A stretch of DNA of 64,000 bases from Methylobacterium sp. J-067 (lineage in GTDB: Bacteria > Pseudomonadota > Alphaproteobacteria > Rhizobiales > Beijerinckiaceae). Positions within the stretch are counted from its first letter, which is position 1; each line of letters starts with the position of its first letter. Both the position numbers and the translations under genes were made by a program. Where the stretch lies: NCBI RefSeq assembly GCF_022829465.1, contig NZ_JAKSXZ010000074.1:25067-89066 (forward strand), in the 5' to 3' direction. Below the pieces are notes generated by a model. The model made no database searches. It was not told the origin of the DNA and saw only the letters and a list, made by a program, of their open reading frames with translations. Below are positions 60,370-64,000 of this stretch, piece by piece.

Positions 60370-60999
60370 GTGCATTACGATCTCGACCTGCCCCGCGACG
60401 CCCGCAGCCTGCCGCACAACCCGCTGAAGGCCATCGTCGCGCCCCGGCCCATCGGCTGGATCAGCGCCATGGACAAGCAGGGCCGCCTGAACCTCGCGCC
60501 CTACTCGTTCTTCAACGCGGTGGGTGATGCCATGGTGGCCTTCTCGTCCTCCGGGCGGAAGGACGCCATGACCTTCGCGGAGGAGGGGGGCGAGTTCGTG
60601 TGCAGCCTCGCCACCTGGGACCTGCGCGACGGGATGAACGATTCCTCCGCGCCCCTGCCGCGCGGGGAGAGCGAGTTCGCCTTCGCCAAGCTGGAGACGG
60701 CGCCCTCGCAGAAGGTCCGTCCGCCGCGCGTGGCCGCCTCCCCCGCCGCCCTCGAATGCCGCTGGCTGCAGACGGTGCCACTGGTGCCCCTCGGCGGCGG
60801 CGAGGCCGAGAACTTCCTCGTGATCGGGCAGGTGGTCTCGATCTACGTCGAGGACCGCTTCGTCTCGGACGGCATGGTCGATACCGGCGCGATGCATCCG
60901 ATCATGCGCGGCGGCTATTTCGACTACTTCCACATCACGGCCGAAAGCCGCTTCACCATGCGTCGACCCAAGGGGGCGGCGGAGTTCACCGAGCGTTAG
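60370..60999 (+). CDS. Flavin reductase family protein
   Basis: 209 residues from a GTG at 60370. The split-barrel FMN-binding fold is shown by IVAPRPIGWISAMDKQGRLNLAPYSFFNAVGDAMVAFSSS and later NFLVIGQVVSIYVEDRFVSDG, then HPIMRGGYFDYFHITAESRFTM. Such proteins supply reduced flavin or act as oxidoreductases. Only 7 bp separate it from the nitroreductase, so the two are probably one operon. Confidence 0.9.
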   Translation: MHYDLDLPRDARSLPHNPLKAIVAPRPIGWISAMDKQGRLNLAPYSFFNAVGDAMVAFSSSGRKDAMTFAEEGGEFVCSLATWDLRDGMNDSSAPLPRGESEFAFAKLETAPSQKVRPPRVAASPAALECRWLQTVPLVPLGGGEAENFLVIGQVVSIYVEDRFVSDGMVDTGAMHPIMRGGYFDYFHITAESRFTMRRPKGAAEFTER

Positions 61000-61095
61000 C
61001 GGCGCAAGCCCCCGTTAAGTCCCCGTCATCCTTGAGGCTTTGTTTACCATAGCGGGAGCAGGGTCGGCCGGTCCCACCAGACTGGCCGACGCCGG

Positions 61096-62190
61096 ATGTT
61101 CCTGTTCACCACCACGGCCAGCCCCCCGGAGATCCCGACGCCCCCGGCCCTCGTGCGCCCGGCGCCGGCCCCGGTCGTGCAGGCGATCCGCGACGGGGCG
61201 AGCGCCACGGGGGTCGGGTTCGACTACCTCCTCGCCACCGCCCGCCGCGAATCGGCCCTCGACCCCTCCGCCAAGGCGCCGACCTCCTCGGCCACGGGGC
61301 TGTTCCAGTTCATCGAGCAGACCTGGCTCGGGACGATGAAGAACGCCGGCCCGCAGCTCGGCCTGCAGGCCGAGGCGGATGCCATCTCCCGCCAGTCCGA
61401 CGGCACCTACGCCGTCGCCGACCCCTCCCAGAAGCAGGCGATCCTCGACCTGCGGCGCGACCCGAAGGTGGCCGCCGTCCTGGCCGGCGCCCTCACCCAG
61501 AAGAACGCGCAGGCGCTCCAGGCGGCCCTGGGCCACGAGCCGACGCCGGGGGACCTCTACGCCGCCCATGTGCTGGGGGCGAAGGGCGCGGCGAGCCTTA
61601 TCGCCACCGCCAAGACCTTCCCGGAGCGCGCCGCCGCCCTCGACCTGCCCGAGGCGGCGGCCGCCAACCGCGCCCTGTTCTACGACCGCACCGGCCGCCC
61701 GCGCACGGCCGCCGAGCTCTATGCCAGCCTCGCGGCGGCGGCCCAGGGGGCGGCGCAGGGCACGAATCCCGTCGTGGTGCTGTCCCGTCCCGAGGGGGGC
61801 GAGGTGCCGGCTTCCGCCGCCGCCTACGCCATGACGGCGACGGCCTTCGGCGGCGGATCGGACCTGCGCAGCCTGTTCCAGACCGACCGTCGCGTCACCG
61901 CCACCGACGCCGCCGCCAAGCTCTGGCAGGGGCGCAGTTCCGGCACCGCCACGGCCCGGCCGGCGCCCTCCTACTTCCCGCGCTCCGACGAAGGCCCGAG
62001 CGCCGCCCCGGCGGCGATGCTGGCCTCGGCCGATCCCGAGGACGTCCCGGCGACGACGGGCAGCCTCGCGGACAGTCCGGTGCCGGCCGGCCCGGCCCTC
62101 GTCCACGCGCCCCTGCCGCCCCGCCGCCCGGCGGAGTTCGGCGCGGCCCCCCTTCCGAATTCCCTGTTCGCGCCCCGGAGAGGCCCATGA
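61096..62190 (+). CDS. Lytic-transglycosylase-like protein
   Basis: 364 residues. After an atypical leader, residues about 35-80 carry the SLT-type core: GFDYLLATARRESALDPSAKAPTSSATGLFQFIEQTWLG, with the catalytic Glu in RRES and the GLFQF motif. The middle has repeated Ala-rich helices; the C-terminal 120 residues are Pro/Ser/Ala-rich and disordered. It should cut peptidoglycan, like transglycosylases near secretion or flagellar genes. Its stop overlaps the next ATG (ATGA at 62187-62190). Confidence 0.85.
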   Translation: MFLFTTTASPPEIPTPPALVRPAPAPVVQAIRDGASATGVGFDYLLATARRESALDPSAKAPTSSATGLFQFIEQTWLGTMKNAGPQLGLQAEADAISRQSDGTYAVADPSQKQAILDLRRDPKVAAVLAGALTQKNAQALQAALGHEPTPGDLYAAHVLGAKGAASLIATAKTFPERAAALDLPEAAAANRALFYDRTGRPRTAAELYASLAAAAQGAAQGTNPVVVLSRPEGGEVPASAAAYAMTATAFGGGSDLRSLFQTDRRVTATDAAAKLWQGRSSGTATARPAPSYFPRSDEGPSAAPAAMLASADPEDVPATTGSLADSPVPAGPALVHAPLPPRRPAEFGAAPLPNSLFAPRRGP

Positions 62191-63665
62191 TCAAGAAGTC
62201 CATGATCATCCGCCAATTCCTGGCCCTGACCCTGAACGCCCCGGCCGACCGCCGGGCGCAGGGCGGGGCGGCGCTGGCGCGGGCCTATCTCTACGGCGAC
62301 CTCGACACCGACGCCCTCTGGGAGGCCAAGACGGCGCTGCTCAGCCTCCTCGACGACCCGGCCCCCTCGGTGCGCCGGGCGCTCGCGGAGGTCTGCGCCG
62401 ATTCCGCCCGCAGCCCGCGTCCCATCGTGGTCGCCCTGTCCTGCGACGCGTTCGCGGTGGCGGAACCGATCCTGGCGCGCTCCCCCGTCCTCACCGAGGC
62501 GGACCTCGTGGAGGCGGCGGCGCTCGGCGACGAGGACGCGCGGGCGGCCATTGCCCGGCGCCATCACCTCACCCCCGCCGTCTCGGGGGCGCTCGCCGAG
62601 ATCGCCGACCTGCCGACCCTCGTGGCGCTCGCGGGCAACCCGACCGCGCGGATCACCGGGGGGCGTCTCCTGCGGATGATCGAGCGCTTCGGCCACGAGG
62701 CCGACCTGCGCGAGGCGCTGCTCGCCCGCCACGACCTGCCGCCGGAGGTGCGCCACGCCGTGGCCGTCGCCCTGGCCCGCAGCCTGTCGGCCTTCGCCAC
62801 CGAGCGCGGCTGGCTCGGGGAGGCGCGCTGCGAGCGCATGAACCGCGAGGTGGCGGAGCGGACGGCCCTCGACCTCAGCGCCGGGGCCGGCGCGGCGGCG
62901 ACCTCCCGCCTCGTGAGCTACCTGCGCGCGAGCCACCAGCTCAATGCCGGGCTGATCCTGCGGGCGATCCTGTCCGGCCGGATCGAGTTCGCCCAGACCG
63001 CCTTCGCCGACCTGTCGGGCCTCGACCATGCGGGCGTCGCCCGCGCCATGCGCGATCCCCGCGCCGTCGCGGACCTGCACGAGAAGGCGGGCCTGCCTGC
63101 GCCGCTCCTGCCGGCGATGCACGCGGTGCTCGCGGCGTGGCGGGAGACCGCCCACACGGCGGCGGGCGGCGCGAAAGGCGCGGGCCTGTCCCGGCGGATG
63201 ATCGAGCACGCCATCGCGGCCTGCGAGGGCTGGGAGAGCCCGGAGATCCGCAGCGTCGTCGCCCTGCTCACCCGCTTCGAGGCCGAGGCCGCCCGCGACG
63301 AGGCGCGCGAGACGACCCGCGCGATCCTCGCCCAGGCGACGGCCCGCGAGGCCGCCGAGCGCCGCCGGATCGCCGCCGACGCAGCGTGGCGCGAGGCGCT
63401 GGAGGCCCATCGCCGGGCCGAATCCGGCGCCGAGGCCCCGGCGGTGGAGCCGCCCGCCGCAGGGGAGGGCCGCACCGACCCGGTCGGCGCGATCCTCGAA
63501 TCCCTGCCGGAACAGATCCTGGAATGGTTCCGCAGCGGCCGGGACCGGACGGCCGTCCAGGCGGGGCCGGACACGGTCTTCGCCGACCTCGATGCCGCGC
63601 TCATCGCGGAGTTCCGCGCGAGCCGCATCGCCCCGGTCAAGGATGGCATCGCCATCGCGGCGTGA
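62187..63665 (+). CDS. DUF2336 family protein
   Basis: 492 residues. Helical throughout, with HEAT-like units such as LLSLLDDPAPSVRRALAEVCADSA, IADLPTLVALAGNPTARITGGRLLRMIERF and ALVRHDLPPEVRHAVAVAL, and a highly charged Arg/Glu/Ala-rich helix at about 360-420. This is the DUF2336 type found in Alphaproteobacteria, of unknown function. It starts by ATGA overlap with the transglycosylase stop, so the two are translationally coupled. A strong terminator follows. Confidence 0.85.
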   Translation: MIKKSMIIRQFLALTLNAPADRRAQGGAALARAYLYGDLDTDALWEAKTALLSLLDDPAPSVRRALAEVCADSARSPRPIVVALSCDAFAVAEPILARSPVLTEADLVEAAALGDEDARAAIARRHHLTPAVSGALAEIADLPTLVALAGNPTARITGGRLLRMIERFGHEADLREALLARHDLPPEVRHAVAVALARSLSAFATERGWLGEARCERMNREVAERTALDLSAGAGAAATSRLVSYLRASHQLNAGLILRAILSGRIEFAQTAFADLSGLDHAGVARAMRDPRAVADLHEKAGLPAPLLPAMHAVLAAWRETAHTAAGGAKGAGLSRRMIEHAIAACEGWESPEIRSVVALLTRFEAEAARDEARETTRAILAQATAREAAERRRIAADAAWREALEAHRRAESGAEAPAVEPPAAGEGRTDPVGAILESLPEQILEWFRSGRDRTAVQAGPDTVFADLDAALIAEFRASRIAPVKDGIAIAA

Positions 63666-63688
63666 AGCAGCTTCCCCGGAACGACGAA

Positions 63689-63721
63689 AGCCCCCCGCCC
63701 GGTCAGGACGGGGGGCTTTTT
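63689..63721 (+). terminator. Rho-independent terminator of the DUF2336 gene
   Basis: 9-bp stem (63689-63697 with 63709-63717) rich in G/C followed by a five-T run (63717-63721). It is 23 bp past the stop and just before the convergent chemoreceptor end. Confidence 0.92.
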
Positions 63722-63731
63722 CGTCTGCAGA

Positions 63732-64000
63732 TCACGCCGCGCGGACGGTGTTGAGGAAGCGCGCCACCTCGGCCGTCAGGTCCTCGGACTGGCGGGCCAA
63801 TTCGCCCGCCGCCGACAGGACCTGCCGCCTCGCCCCACCGGTATCCTCCGCGGCCCGCGCCACGGCCACGATGTTGCTCGTCACCTCCTACGTGCCGACC
63901 GAGGCCTGTGCCCCGTTCCGCACGATCCCCTGCGTCGCCGCCCCCTGCTGCTCCACCGCCGCCGCGATGGACGTCGCCACGCTGTTGATCTCGCGGATCC
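63732..64000 (-). pseudogene. Methyl-accepting chemotaxis protein, C-terminal part with in-frame stop
   Basis: The minus strand reads from the right edge as IREINSVATSIAAAVEQQGAATQ..., then VGT, then TAG at 63890-63888, and continues in the same frame as EVTSNIVAVARAAEDTGGA... to a normal TGA at 63732. The downstream 51 residues are a typical MCP C-terminus, so a Gln codon (CAG) seems to have become TAG. The coding part is cut by the window, so the N-terminal domains are unknown. The truncated product would lose the end of the signalling helix. Possible amber readthrough or sequencing error cannot be excluded. Confidence 0.85.

Overview
The window is high-GC alphaproteobacterial DNA, most probably a Methylobacterium/Methylorubrum-type chromosome. 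This is inferred from the Rhizobiales-style gene content, the G/C-rich intergenic palindromes and the gene families present; I could not run a database search. There is one tRNA (tRNA-Gln, 25291-25365), no rRNA, no CRISPR array and no recognisable IS element.

Region 1-4099 is a sugar-acid catabolic locus. A FAD-linked 2-hydroxyacid dehydrogenase, an MFS anion symporter and a DUF1537 (four-carbon acid sugar kinase) gene cut by the window edge lie on the minus strand, divergent from a GntR/FadR-type regulator. Region 4100-6610 is visibly less GC-rich and gene-poor: a MAPEG membrane protein, two small proteins and apparently decayed DNA. Region 6615-9525 holds a zinc alcohol dehydrogenase with a cupin partner and two small hypotheticals.

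Region 9826-22185 is a minus-strand stress locus: a CPA1 antiporter, a YciA-type thioesterase, a transaldolase, and then a run of small stress-type proteins (CsbD-like, YidB/DUF937, Lys/Ala-rich histone-like, two DUF2382 proteins, a PhnA-like membrane protein, GlsB/YeaQ). At its upstream end sits a PAS-LuxR regulator coupled to a 109-aa hypothetical. The run is followed by an unusually long tyrosine recombinase that abuts tRNA-Gln, the classic layout of an element integrated at a tRNA 3' end, so part or all of the left 25 kb may be a genomic island.

From 25.4 kb to the right end the sequence looks like ordinary chromosome: an SDR oxidoreductase, a holin-family protein and a polysaccharide ABC-2 permease; a soluble PAS chemoreceptor; ThpR; a GDSL esterase divergent from a LolD/YbbA-YbbP-type ABC exporter; a Bax-inhibitor protein behind a structured RNA leader; a DapA-like aldolase/lyase; DUF2794; bluB; an L,D-transpeptidase; a DMT transporter; RsmB; ThrS; CoaD; two cyclophilins; MobA; an Mrp/ApbC Fe-S carrier; PncB; a Tat-type MmgE/PrpD protein; an extended AI-2E transporter; a HisN-like phosphatase; the YcjX/YcjF pair; a nitroreductase and flavin reductase; a lytic transglycosylase; and DUF2336. 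The right edge holds the C-terminal part of a chemoreceptor gene broken by an in-frame stop.

The items I rate most worth checking are the start-less CsbD gene, the nonsense-disrupted chemoreceptor, the four-way-junction RNA before the Bax-inhibitor gene, the orphan terminator just before bluB, the Tat-signal MmgE/PrpD protein, the AI-2E fusion, and the tRNA-linked integrase next to a stress-gene array.
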